A stretch of 10,640 bases of DNA from Deltaproteobacteria bacterium (GTDB taxonomy: Bacteria > Desulfobacterota > BSN033 > UBA1163): contig VGRU01000116.1 in the NCBI GenBank assembly GCA_016875255.1, positions 1 to 10,640 on the forward strand, given 5' to 3'. Positions 1-5,389 of the stretch are shown piece after piece. The translations under genes and the position numbers were made by a program. Within the stretch, counting starts at the first letter, position 1. Every line of letters starts with the position of its first letter. The notes beneath the pieces were generated by a model. The model saw only the letters and a program-made list of their open reading frames with translations, did not search any database and was not told the DNA's origin.

Positions 1-11
1 GATCATGGGTT

Positions 12-32
12 CTCCCCTTTGGCAAAGGGGAG
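12..32. repeat. Perfect short hairpin, REP-like
   Basis: A 9-bp perfect stem (CTCCCCTTT / AAAGGGGAG) closes over a GGC loop. It is followed by TTAGAGGGGATTTT. There is no clean U-run, so it is a poor intrinsic terminator. The shape and composition look like a dispersed REP-type palindrome, although it could also lie at the 3' end of a gene outside the window. Confidence 0.6.
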
Positions 33-74
33 TTAGAGGGGATTTTATAAAACTTTTGACTCAATTGGGGTAAT

Positions 75-122
75 AGTAAACGATGTCCTGAACGTAAAAT
101 CAGTAAACGATGTCTTGAACGT
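75..122. repeat. Direct repeat of 21 nt, two copies
   Basis: Two 21-nt copies at 75-95 and 102-122, starting AGTAAACGATGTC and ending TGAACGT, differ at one base and are separated by 6 nt (period 27). Repeated short blocks of this kind occur at ends of some insertion sequences (for example IS21 family), so this may be a remnant of an IS end. No transposase is visible nearby, so the origin is inference. Confidence 0.6.
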
Positions 123-150
123 TGTCAGTTAAGAGTTAAGAGGTTAGAGT

Positions 151-266
151 TAAGGGAACCTCTAATAATTCCCAATTTGTCACTCCCGCGAAGGCGGGAG
201 TCCAGTAATGTCAAAAACTTATGGATTCCTGCTTTCGCAGAAATGACATTTTTAGAGGTAGCCTTA
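151..266. repeat. MITE-like imperfect palindrome upstream of fliS
   Basis: The outer arms ACCTCTAA (158-165) and TTAGAGGT (252-259) are inverted, and the match extends outward through a TTAAGG-like block. Inside lie TGTCA (178-182) and TGACA (244-248). The left inner arm is itself a hairpin (ACTCCCGC-GAAG-GCGGGAGT) and the right inner arm has the related CTGC-TTTC-GCAG. The whole is about 115 bp, lacks an ORF, and has the form of a non-autonomous palindromic element. The rest of 1-324 also shows no gene. Confidence 0.55.
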
Positions 267-324
267 AGAATCGAGAGTTTAGAAATTTGGATTTAGGTTT
301 TTAGAGGGAGGAGGCATTATCAAT

Positions 325-771
325 ATGTTTGGATCCGGATACCAGGCTTACCAGAAATCTTCCATCCTGACCGCAGACCCGAAGAGACTGATCATCCTCT
401 GTTATGAGGAGGCCATCCAGGGTCTGGTTCAGGCGAAAACGAAATATCTGTCCCGGGATTATGAGGCAAAGGGCAGGGCGGTTCAAAAGACGCTGGATCT
501 CCTCAATCATTTGAGAGAGACCCTCGACTTTGAAAGAGGGGGAGAGATCGCAAAACAACTGGATCGCCTTTATGGATTTATGATCGGTCATATTCTGAAA
601 AGCGATCACAGAAGGGATGTGAACGGGTTTAGCGAGGTGGCGGGAATGCTTGAACAGTTGAAATCAGCCTGGGAGGAAGCCTTGTATCGCCAGCCAGGCG
701 GTAAAAACATCTTCCCCCAGAAGGAGGATCTGTCTTTCTCCACTCCGGAGGAAGGAATCCTGTTGCGTTGA
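325..771 (+). CDS. fliS: Flagellar export chaperone FliS
   Basis: A 148-residue protein matching FliS, the cytoplasmic chaperone that binds the C-terminal helices of flagellin and keeps it unpolymerised until export by the flagellar type III apparatus. Visible family features are the N-terminal GYQAYQKSSILTADP stretch (residues 5-19) followed by RLIILCYEEAI, and the conserved RGGEIAKQLDRLYGFM block (71-86). The body is all-helical. It is somewhat longer than typical FliS (about 125-135 residues) because of a polar tail after residue 125. The ATG has a strong Shine-Dalgarno, GGGAGGAGG, ending about 11 nt upstream. The next gene starts 7 nt after the stop, so the two are probably co-transcribed. 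fliD, the usual upstream partner, is not in the window; repeats fill the upstream 300 bp. Confidence 0.93.
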   Translation: MFGSGYQAYQKSSILTADPKRLIILCYEEAIQGLVQAKTKYLSRDYEAKGRAVQKTLDLLNHLRETLDFERGGEIAKQLDRLYGFMIGHILKSDHRRDVNGFSEVAGMLEQLKSAWEEALYRQPGGKNIFPQKEDLSFSTPEEGILLR

Positions 772-778
772 GGAGAGC

Positions 779-1219
779 ATGGACCCTTTTCGGTTTCATC
801 AGTACCTGACAGAAAAGCTGAGGACCCTGAAAGAGTTTTTATCCATTTCCGAATCGATGAGGGCGAGCCTGGACCTGCCGGACATGGGAGAGGTGACCCG
901 GTGGATGGCGAAGCGCCAGGAGCTGATCGGCCGGATTGACCGGATGGACGATGAAATCAGAAGGATTGCGGGTAAGCCTCCTCTTTCCGGGACCGAATGG
1001 CCGGAGCGATTAAGGGAAGAGATTCTCCTGCTCTACAGGGCGATCGAAGAAGTGCTTCAAACCGTGATGACCTTTGACGATGAGTGTCAGAAACGAATTG
1101 CGGCTTTGCGGAATGAGGTCAAGGCCGAGTTGCAGAAAGCCTTTCAAGGGATGCTCACGATCCGCGGCTATATGGGGAAAGCGGCCCATCCTTCGAGGTT
1201 TTTAGATGTAAGAAGATAA
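779..1219 (+). CDS. Putative FliT/FlgN-like flagellar chaperone
   Basis: A 146-residue, charged, predicted all-helical soluble protein with no signal peptide or membrane segment. It lies 7 nt after fliS with AGGAG directly before the ATG, which is the position usually taken by fliT. The segment MAKRQELIGRIDRMDDEI (43-60) resembles the (K)RQELI...ID..D pattern in the first half of FliT and FlgN-type export chaperones, and the end (IRGYMGKAAHPSRFLDVRR) resembles the short GY-containing tails of such proteins. Sequence similarity in this group is weak, so synteny carries much of the call. Expected role: cytoplasmic chaperone for a flagellar cap or hook-associated protein. A generic coiled-coil protein of the flagellar cluster is the alternative. 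Confidence 0.6.
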   Translation: MDPFRFHQYLTEKLRTLKEFLSISESMRASLDLPDMGEVTRWMAKRQELIGRIDRMDDEIRRIAGKPPLSGTEWPERLREEILLLYRAIEEVLQTVMTFDDECQKRIAALRNEVKAELQKAFQGMLTIRGYMGKAAHPSRFLDVRR

Positions 1220-1220
1220 T

Positions 1221-1249
1221 GAAGCTCTCCGCCCACAGGGCGGGGCTTC
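1221..1249. repeat. GC-rich hairpin after the FliT-like gene
   Basis: The stem is GAAGC (1221-1225) with GCTTC (1245-1249), plus CCGCCC (1229-1234) with GGGCGG (1238-1243), over an ACA loop. It starts two bases after the upstream stop codon. GAAGC...GCTTC hairpins with G/C-rich cores resemble the subterminal hairpins of IS200/IS605-type elements, but no tnpA or tnpB is seen. No U-run follows. Confidence 0.6.
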
Positions 1250-1270
1250 CCGGTAAGGTAATCTCATTTT

Positions 1271-1335
1271 ATATTGTGCCCCTTGACCCCGCCTATCCCG
1301 CATTGGCGGGGCGGGGCACGTTCCGGTCACAATAT
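1271..1335. repeat. Second GC-rich hairpin upstream of the response regulator
   Basis: GTGCCCC (1276-1282) pairs with GGGGCAC (1313-1319) and, inside it, CCCCGCC (1287-1293) pairs with GGCGGGG (1305-1311). An alternative outer pairing joins ATATTGTG (1271-1278) to CACAATAT (1328-1335). Together with the hairpin at 1221-1249 it fills the 150-bp gap before the response regulator. It may be a dispersed repeat or a processing/termination signal. Confidence 0.6.
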
Positions 1336-1368
1336 CCTCGTTTTCTTCAATTCGAACGGGATTTAAAA

Positions 1369-2076
1369 ATGAACCCAGGTCCGGCACAGCCAATTCGTAT
1401 CTGGATCGCAGAGGATGAAGATGAACTTCGAGAGATTCTGAGAGACTCTCTTTCCGGAGGGAACCGGACCGTTCGAGTGTTTCAGAATGGCAGAGAGGTG
1501 CTCGAGGCGCTGAAAAAGGAGGGTTTCGATATCCTCCTCACCGACCTCATCATGCCGGAGGTGGATGGGATTGAACTTCTCAATGAAGTCAAGAGCCGCT
1601 ATCCCGACAGCATCGTCATCATCATGACCGGTTACGCCTCCCTCGATTCGGCCATTCAGGCCATCCGGGGAGGGGCCTATGATTATATCCGGAAACCTTT
1701 CAAATTAGATGAACTGGAGATCCTCATTCAGAATGGTTGTGAAAAGATTTCTCTGATCCGGGAGAACAGAGACCTCCTCCGGATGCTGAAAGAGACGAAG
1801 GAAGAACTGGGACGGTTGAAAGAGACCTGGGATGAACATTTGAGCCATGTGTTGAGCATCTGCTGGATGATGTTCGGAGAAAAGAAAAATCCGGAGATGG
1901 AACTGATCCTCAAACAGGTCAGTCCTCTTGCTCCGGATTTCGATTTGAAGAAGAGGGAGGCTGAGGAAAAGGCGCTTGAGAGTCTTCAGCGTCTGGCTGA
2001 CCTTAAAAAGGAAAGATCGATCACGGAACAGGAATTCTCCACCTTCAAGAAGATCCTGCTGAAGAAGCTGAAGTAA
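1369..2076 (+). CDS. Response regulator: receiver, coiled coil, SHOCT-like tail
   Basis: A 235-residue protein. Residues 9-125 form a receiver domain with the acidic pair E15-D16, the phospho-acceptor D59 (LLTDLIMP), T87 (IIMTGYA) and K109 (YIRKPF). The pattern is closest to NtrC-type receivers, but no AAA+ or DNA-binding domain follows. A charged helical linker (about 128-160) leads to a C-terminal segment (203-232; LESLQRLADLKKERSITEQEF then KK.LLKK) that resembles the SHOCT domain, a short C-terminal module of unclear function. The start at 1369 is preferred over an in-frame ATG at 1219 because the extra 50 codons would translate two GC hairpins and lie before any receiver homology; the Shine-Dalgarno is weak. 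The likely partner is the kinase at 2205. Output is unknown, perhaps protein-protein. Confidence 0.85.
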   Translation: MNPGPAQPIRIWIAEDEDELREILRDSLSGGNRTVRVFQNGREVLEALKKEGFDILLTDLIMPEVDGIELLNEVKSRYPDSIVIIMTGYASLDSAIQAIRGGAYDYIRKPFKLDELEILIQNGCEKISLIRENRDLLRMLKETKEELGRLKETWDEHLSHVLSICWMMFGEKKNPEMELILKQVSPLAPDFDLKKREAEEKALESLQRLADLKKERSITEQEFSTFKKILLKKLK

Positions 2077-2178
2077 AAAAGGGGACAGGCTACTTTTTTA
2101 AATCGTTTCCTTATGTCATGAGTAATTGATGAAGGATTAATTAATTCCAAGATAAAAAAGTAGCCTGTCCCCTTTTTT
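2075..2178. repeat. Perfect 26-nt inverted repeat, MITE-like, possible terminator
   Basis: The arms at 2075-2100 and 2153-2178 are exact reverse complements (26 of 26). The core is GGGGACAGGCTAC flanked by A6 and T6 runs, and the loop is a 52-nt AT-rich sequence. The left arm overlaps the response-regulator stop codon. Because the stem ends in CCCC followed by T-rich sequence (TTTTTTCTTTTTT), the RNA could terminate transcription, and by symmetry in both directions. The element splits an apparent regulator-kinase pair. Similar G4ACAGGCTAC-type palindromes occur as dispersed repeats linked to REP/IS200-like transposases; that link is from general knowledge, not shown here. Confidence 0.8.
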
Positions 2179-2187
2179 CTTTTTTAC

Positions 2188-2215
2188 TTGACAAAGAAGA
2201 AAGCATGAATAAAAT
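2188..2215 (+). promoter_or_regulatory. Candidate sigma-70 promoter for the histidine kinase
   Basis: TTGACA (2188-2193), a 16-nt spacer and TAAAAT (2210-2215) closely match the housekeeping consensus. The -10 element falls inside the first codons of the kinase ORF if the ATG at 2205 is used. Transcription would then start near 2222, which argues for a downstream start such as GTG 2250. Sequence match only. Confidence 0.45.
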
Positions 2216-3023
2216 AGAGATGATTTTAAGGTCATCAGAGGAAACAGGGGTGTCTGAATTAGATATATTCGATCGGGTTAGCCCACTTTTTAACCTGCTT
2301 AAAGACCGCTCTCGGTATGCCAGGGTGGGATCATTGATGGGCGGTATCGTCCATAACCTGAACGGATCCATCCAGATCCTCTCCATGCAGATGGAGATGA
2401 TTCAAAGGACGATGGCCAGAAAGGACGGAAAGAGCCATTCCTCCATCCAGGAGAAGATGGACCAGTGCATGGCCCAGATCGATAAGTTGAAATCGATGTT
2501 GGAGGTGTTGCATCCGAGAGAGAGTCCCGATGGAAAGGAGTATTCCCCAAAGATCAATTTGAATGAGGTGATCGAAAGGGAGATCGGACTGTTTCATCAC
2601 CACCTTTTTTTCAAACACCATGTCAAGGTGAAGAAAAACTTCTCAGGCCGTCTGCCTTCGCTCCGGGGCCATGAGGTCGATTTCAGCGAGGGTCTGTCGA
2701 ACCTGATCGAGAATGCGGTGGAGGCCATGGAAGAGACCCCCCGAAAGGAGCTGACGCTGACCACCCGGGCCGGGAACGATCATATTCAGGCGGTGATCAC
2801 GGATACGGGTTGTGGCATCCCTGATGAGCTTCGGCCCCGGCTCTTTAACCCTTTCTTTACAACGAAAAACGGTAGCCATTACGGATTGGGATTATTTATG
2901 GCCCAAAAACTCCTCGCTCCCTACGGAGCTTCCATCGAACCTCATTTCAAGGAAGGCGAAACCCTCTTCTCCGTAAAGTTTCCGCTGACCCCTTCCTCTT
3001 CCACCATATCAAAGAAAGCCTAA
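2205..3023 (+). CDS. Soluble sensor histidine kinase without a sensor domain
   Basis: A 272-residue cytoplasmic kinase that would autophosphorylate and pass phosphate to a response regulator, probably the one upstream. The phospho-accepting H50 lies in VGSLMGGIVHNLNGSIQ, followed by a dimerisation helix to about residue 105. The ATPase domain shows the N box NLIENAVEAM (166-175), G1 DTGCGIP (200-206), F-like box PFFTTK (216-221) and G2 GLGL (228-231). There are no membrane segments, PAS, GAF or HAMP, and only about 40 residues precede the His box, so the input must come from a partner protein. The start is uncertain: ATG 2205 has a weak ribosome site, while in-frame GTG 2250 has AGAGGA seven bases upstream and sits after a good promoter; either keeps all motifs. 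Its stop overlaps the motB stop by 4 bp on the opposite strand. Confidence 0.88.
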   Translation: MNKIEMILRSSEETGVSELDIFDRVSPLFNLLKDRSRYARVGSLMGGIVHNLNGSIQILSMQMEMIQRTMARKDGKSHSSIQEKMDQCMAQIDKLKSMLEVLHPRESPDGKEYSPKINLNEVIEREIGLFHHHLFFKHHVKVKKNFSGRLPSLRGHEVDFSEGLSNLIENAVEAMEETPRKELTLTTRAGNDHIQAVITDTGCGIPDELRPRLFNPFFTTKNGSHYGLGLFMAQKLLAPYGASIEPHFKEGETLFSVKFPLTPSSSTISKKA

Positions 3024-3856
3024 ATCGGGTTCTTCTGCTCCTGGACAGTTTCCTTCTGAGGTTCGGATTCCATCTCCTTGTTGCTCAGGATGACGAAGTC
3101 GACCCTCCGGTTTTGGAGCCTTCCCTCGGGGGTGCTGTTCGTATCGACAGGCCGGAATTCAGCATAACCTGTGGCCGAGAGACAGTCCGGATCGAACCGG
3201 AAGTGGTCAAGCAGATAACGGACGATCATTGTTGCCCTTGCCGTTGAAAGCTCCCAGTTGGAAGGAAATCTGGGAGTATTGATGGGAACATTATCGGTAT
3301 GGCCTTCGATCCGGATGTGATTGGGAATCTTTTCGAGGGTCTGGGCCAGGACATTGAGGACCGGCTCCATGTCCGGACGAATAAAAGCCTCTCCGGAGTT
3401 AAAGAAGATGTGTTCGGAAACCCGGATGACCAGCCCCCTTTTTTCGAGAATGAACTTGATCTGATGGGCCATGTTTGAACTGGCTTTAGACGTTGTCTTC
3501 CCCTTCGAAATATCCTCAATCCCCTTCTTGATGTCCTCGGCCATCTTAATGAGAGCCCTTCCATCCGGAGTGTAAGCCTTTCCTTCTATGGGAGGGCTGA
3601 TGCTGAAATGGATGGGAACGACCTGATTCGAAAATACCCCCGGCTCCTTATGGGTCATCTGGATTGGCATCACAGAGCCCAGAGCCCTCTGAAGAGACTC
3701 GACGGCAGAACCCATCTTCTTTTCATCCACCCTCGACATTGAATACATCGTCACAAAGAAAGCGAAGAGAAGGGTGATGAAATCCGCATAGGAGACCAGC
3801 CATCTTTCCATGTTTTCATGTTCTTCTTCGCCGTGCTTTTTCTTCTTTCTGGCCAT
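3020..3856 (-). CDS. motB: Flagellar motor stator protein MotB
   Basis: A 278-residue protein of normal MotB length. A short basic N-terminus (KKKK) leads to ERWLVSYADFITLLFAFFVTMYSMS (17-41), the single membrane helix with the ion-carrying aspartate D25. A linker/plug region follows, then an OmpA-like peptidoglycan-binding domain (about 145-258) with IEGHTDNVP (183-191), NWELSTARA (200-208) and LQNRRVDF (247-254). It anchors the MotA5-MotB2 stator to the cell wall. The start is fixed by an in-frame TAA two codons upstream of the ATG; the ribosome site GGAGG (complement of 3871-3875) is unusually far away, about 14 nt. It is the last gene of flbD-motA-motB, separated from motA by 168 nt instead of the usual overlap. 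Ion specificity (proton or sodium) cannot be read with confidence. Confidence 0.95.
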   Translation of the reverse strand: MARKKKKHGEEEHENMERWLVSYADFITLLFAFFVTMYSMSRVDEKKMGSAVESLQRALGSVMPIQMTHKEPGVFSNQVVPIHFSISPPIEGKAYTPDGRALIKMAEDIKKGIEDISKGKTTSKASSNMAHQIKFILEKRGLVIRVSEHIFFNSGEAFIRPDMEPVLNVLAQTLEKIPNHIRIEGHTDNVPINTPRFPSNWELSTARATMIVRYLLDHFRFDPDCLSATGYAEFRPVDTNSTPEGRLQNRRVDFVILSNKEMESEPQKETVQEQKNPI

Positions 3857-4024
3857 TGGTTAAATGATTTCCTCCATCAGGTTCCATATCTGCAAGAGAC
3901 ATACCACATTCAAAATCCTCGTAAGCGATTGGGATCATAAAGAAATTTATTACTAATCAAGCGGGGTGGTCTTTCTCAAAACGACTTTTTGTCAAAAGGT
4001 TAAAATTTTTGTTACTCGAAAATC
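3857..4024. other. motA-motB intergenic gap, no gene seen
   Basis: A 168-nt AT-rich spacer on a transcript where motA and motB are normally adjacent or overlapping. No ORF with a ribosome site, no long palindrome and no convincing promoter was found. A TTGACA lies on the minus strand near 3991-3996 but lacks a good -10 at proper spacing. The motB ribosome site is at the distal end (3871-3875). Confidence 0.5.
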
Positions 4025-4804
4025 CTATTTCTTCGATTCTGTAGCGTTGAGGCTCTTCTGCTTCTCCGTCAGAAAAGCATTCAACTTCTCTTCGATCAAT
4101 CTCGGGTTTTCACCCGTGGAGACCGCCACCACTCCTTCAAGGGTCAGCTCCTTCAGGATCATCTCACCTCGGTGTCTAAGCTCCAATTTGCTTGCGATGG
4201 GCAGAAACAGGAGATTGGCCGATCCCACTCCGTAGACCGTCGCAACAAAAGCGGTTGCGATCCCTGATCCGAGTTTCGAGGGGTCATTCAAATTCTCCAT
4301 CACATGGATCAGGCCCAGCACCGCCCCGAGGATGCCGATGGTTGGAGCATATCCTCCTGCGGCCTTGAAGACCTTTGAGCTCGTCTTGCCATGTTCATCG
4401 AGATACCCCAGTTCCATTTCCATTGCATCACGAATGGCATGAGGCTCGATGCCATCGACCGCCATGGTGAGGGCCTTTTTTAAAAAGGGATCTTCGACAT
4501 TCTTGATCTCTTTTTCGAGAGAGAGAATACCCTCTTTCCGGGCCTTATTGGCATAACCGGTAATCTGGGCAATCATCTGATGAGGATCATGAGAAGGTTC
4601 TTTGAGGGCAATCTTCACTCCCTTAAAGGCGTCCATGACTCCATCAAAGGAGAAGCTGACAAAGACAGCTCCGAAGGTCCCACCCAGAACGATGAGGGCC
4701 GCCGTCGCCTGCATGATGGAATGGATGCTACCTCCCTCGAGGACTTGTCCTCCTAGGATTGCTCCTATGCCGAGTATGAGTCCGATTAAAGTGGCTTTAT
4801 CCAT
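4025..4804 (-). CDS. motA: Flagellar motor stator protein MotA
   Basis: A 259-residue inner-membrane protein of the MotA/PomA family, forming the ion channel with MotB and pushing on FliG through its cytoplasmic loop. Four hydrophobic helices are visible: about 4-22, 32-52, 152-172 and 182-205. The large cytoplasmic loop (about 55-150) contains the family motif ARKEGILSLE (88-97) with the charged residues R89 and E97, followed by the conserved G..P..I.DAME-type region (118-131). TM3 has GGYAPTIGILGAVLGLI with the conserved proline P154. The start at MDKATLIGLILG fits family N-termini, although no clear Shine-Dalgarno precedes it. It sits 112 nt after flbD and 168 nt before motB, so the operon is looser than usual. 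The C-terminal tail is polar and variable. Confidence 0.95.
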   Translation of the reverse strand: MDKATLIGLILGIGAILGGQVLEGGSIHSIMQATAALIVLGGTFGAVFVSFSFDGVMDAFKGVKIALKEPSHDPHQMIAQITGYANKARKEGILSLEKEIKNVEDPFLKKALTMAVDGIEPHAIRDAMEMELGYLDEHGKTSSKVFKAAGGYAPTIGILGAVLGLIHVMENLNDPSKLGSGIATAFVATVYGVGSANLLFLPIASKLELRHRGEMILKELTLEGVVAVSTGENPRLIEEKLNAFLTEKQKSLNATESKK

Positions 4805-4883
4805 AAGAGAACGCGCAAGAGATTGGAAGAATAGGTTTTTCGGAAAAAAAACGAATTGCTCCTATTCCTGTTTACATCCTTTC

Positions 4884-4907
4884 CCATCATTCCATCATTC
4901 CAATATC
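4884..4907. repeat. Short degenerate tandem repeat between flbD and motA
   Basis: CCATCATT occurs twice in tandem (4884-4891, 4892-4899), followed by the diverged unit CCAATATC. On the transcribed strand it reads as repeated GGAATGAT-type units. It lies in the 112-nt gap between flbD and motA, where no other feature is seen. It may be only slippage. Confidence 0.4.
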
Positions 4908-4916
4908 CCAGGTCTT

Positions 4917-5117
4917 TTATTCGATTGGTATCGATGGATTGAAAATACATCTCCTGTAATCGGTCACCCTTTTAATGACCTCGCTCACCGACTCCTGAAC
5001 CGTTATCTTCTCTCCATTAGAAAGCGTAATGATGGTGTCGGGTGTTTCTTCAATAAAAACGATGAGATCGGGATTAACCACAATAGGAGTGTTATTCAAC
5101 CGGGTGACGGTAATCAT
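4917..5117 (-). CDS. flbD: Flagellar FlbD/SwrD-family small protein
   Basis: A 66-residue protein matching the small FlbD family (COG1582). It starts MITVTRLNNTPIVVNPDLI and continues IEETPDTIITLSNGEKITVQESVSEVIKRV, the family pattern almost throughout. The Bacillus subtilis member SwrD (YlzI) raises motor power through the stators, and a position directly upstream of motA fits that role. It is unrelated to the Caulobacter sigma-54 activator also named FlbD. The ATG follows an AAAGG ribosome site (complement of 5128-5132) and lies about 30 nt downstream of a candidate sigma-28 promoter on the same strand. It is the first gene of the minus-strand operon with motA and motB. The last dozen residues (RRCIFNPSIPIE) are not conserved. 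Confidence 0.88.
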   Translation of the reverse strand: MITVTRLNNTPIVVNPDLIVFIEETPDTIITLSNGEKITVQESVSEVIKRVTDYRRCIFNPSIPIE

Positions 5118-5148
5118 AAAGAGACAGCCTTTGAACAGTTTTAATTAT

Positions 5149-5176
5149 TCATCGGCTCTAAAAGAGGCTAACTTTA
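5149..5176 (-). promoter_or_regulatory. Candidate FliA (sigma-28) promoter for flbD-motA-motB
   Basis: On the minus strand TAAA (5176-5173), 16 nt, then GCCGATGA (5156-5149). The -35 continues as TAAAGTTA, against the E. coli/Salmonella FliA consensus TAAAGTTT-N11-GCCGATAA, so 7 of 8 bases match in each half with a spacer one base long. The predicted start lies about 25 nt before the flbD ATG. Pattern match plus a motility gene context. Confidence 0.7.
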
Positions 5177-5184
5177 ATGCCATT

Positions 5185-5211
5185 TAAGGAAAATTGCGTT
5201 TTACCCGATAA
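5185..5211 (+). promoter_or_regulatory. Candidate FliA (sigma-28) promoter for cheA
   Basis: TAAG (5185-5188), exactly 15 nt, then CCCGATAA (5204-5211), which is 7 of 8 to the FliA -10 GCCGATAA with the standard spacing. It points towards cheA, giving a leader of roughly 170 nt. Its -35 lies 8 bp from the -35 of the oppositely directed match, so the two are back to back. Confidence 0.65.
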
Positions 5212-5313
5212 ATAGAATGAATAACGGAAAAAGACGATGATCAATCTCAATTTACCCAGATGCTACAATTTGTCCTATAGCCTATGGATGAGGAATGGTT
5301 TCGGACACGGTTT

Positions 5314-5355
5314 ACCCCGTTAGAAATAATGCCCCGCTGGAATTTCTAACGGGGT
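5314..5355. repeat. 14-bp perfect hairpin in the cheA leader
   Basis: ACCCCGTTAGAAAT (5314-5327) and ATTTCTAACGGGGT (5342-5355) are exact reverse complements around a 14-nt loop. The stem is followed by TTACAG rather than a U-run, so it is a weak intrinsic terminator. It lies 34 nt before the cheA ATG, between the putative promoter and the gene, so it could affect cheA expression, or be a dispersed repeat. No gene is seen in 5118-5389. Confidence 0.7.
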
Positions 5356-5389
5356 TTACAGTCACGTCATTCAATAAAAGGGGTGAAAG

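Noticed and set aside
75..122. CRISPR array
   Set aside because: There are only two copies with a 6-nt gap, which is far too short for spacers, and no cas genes are present.
1219..1368. In-frame N-terminal extension of the response regulator starting at the TAATG overlap
   Set aside because: It translates two strong GC palindromes and lies entirely before the receiver domain; the ATG at 1369 is the first start compatible with receiver N-termini.
3985..4010. Minus-strand TTGACA as a motB promoter
   Set aside because: No acceptable -10 element is found 16-18 nt downstream.
4602..5144. 180-codon plus-strand open frame opposite motA and flbD
   Set aside because: It lies antisense to two clearly conserved genes and its translation looks like no known family.
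5237..5323. 28-codon ORF in the cheA leader
   Set aside because: It has a weak ribosome site, ends inside a hairpin arm and shows no recognisable motif.
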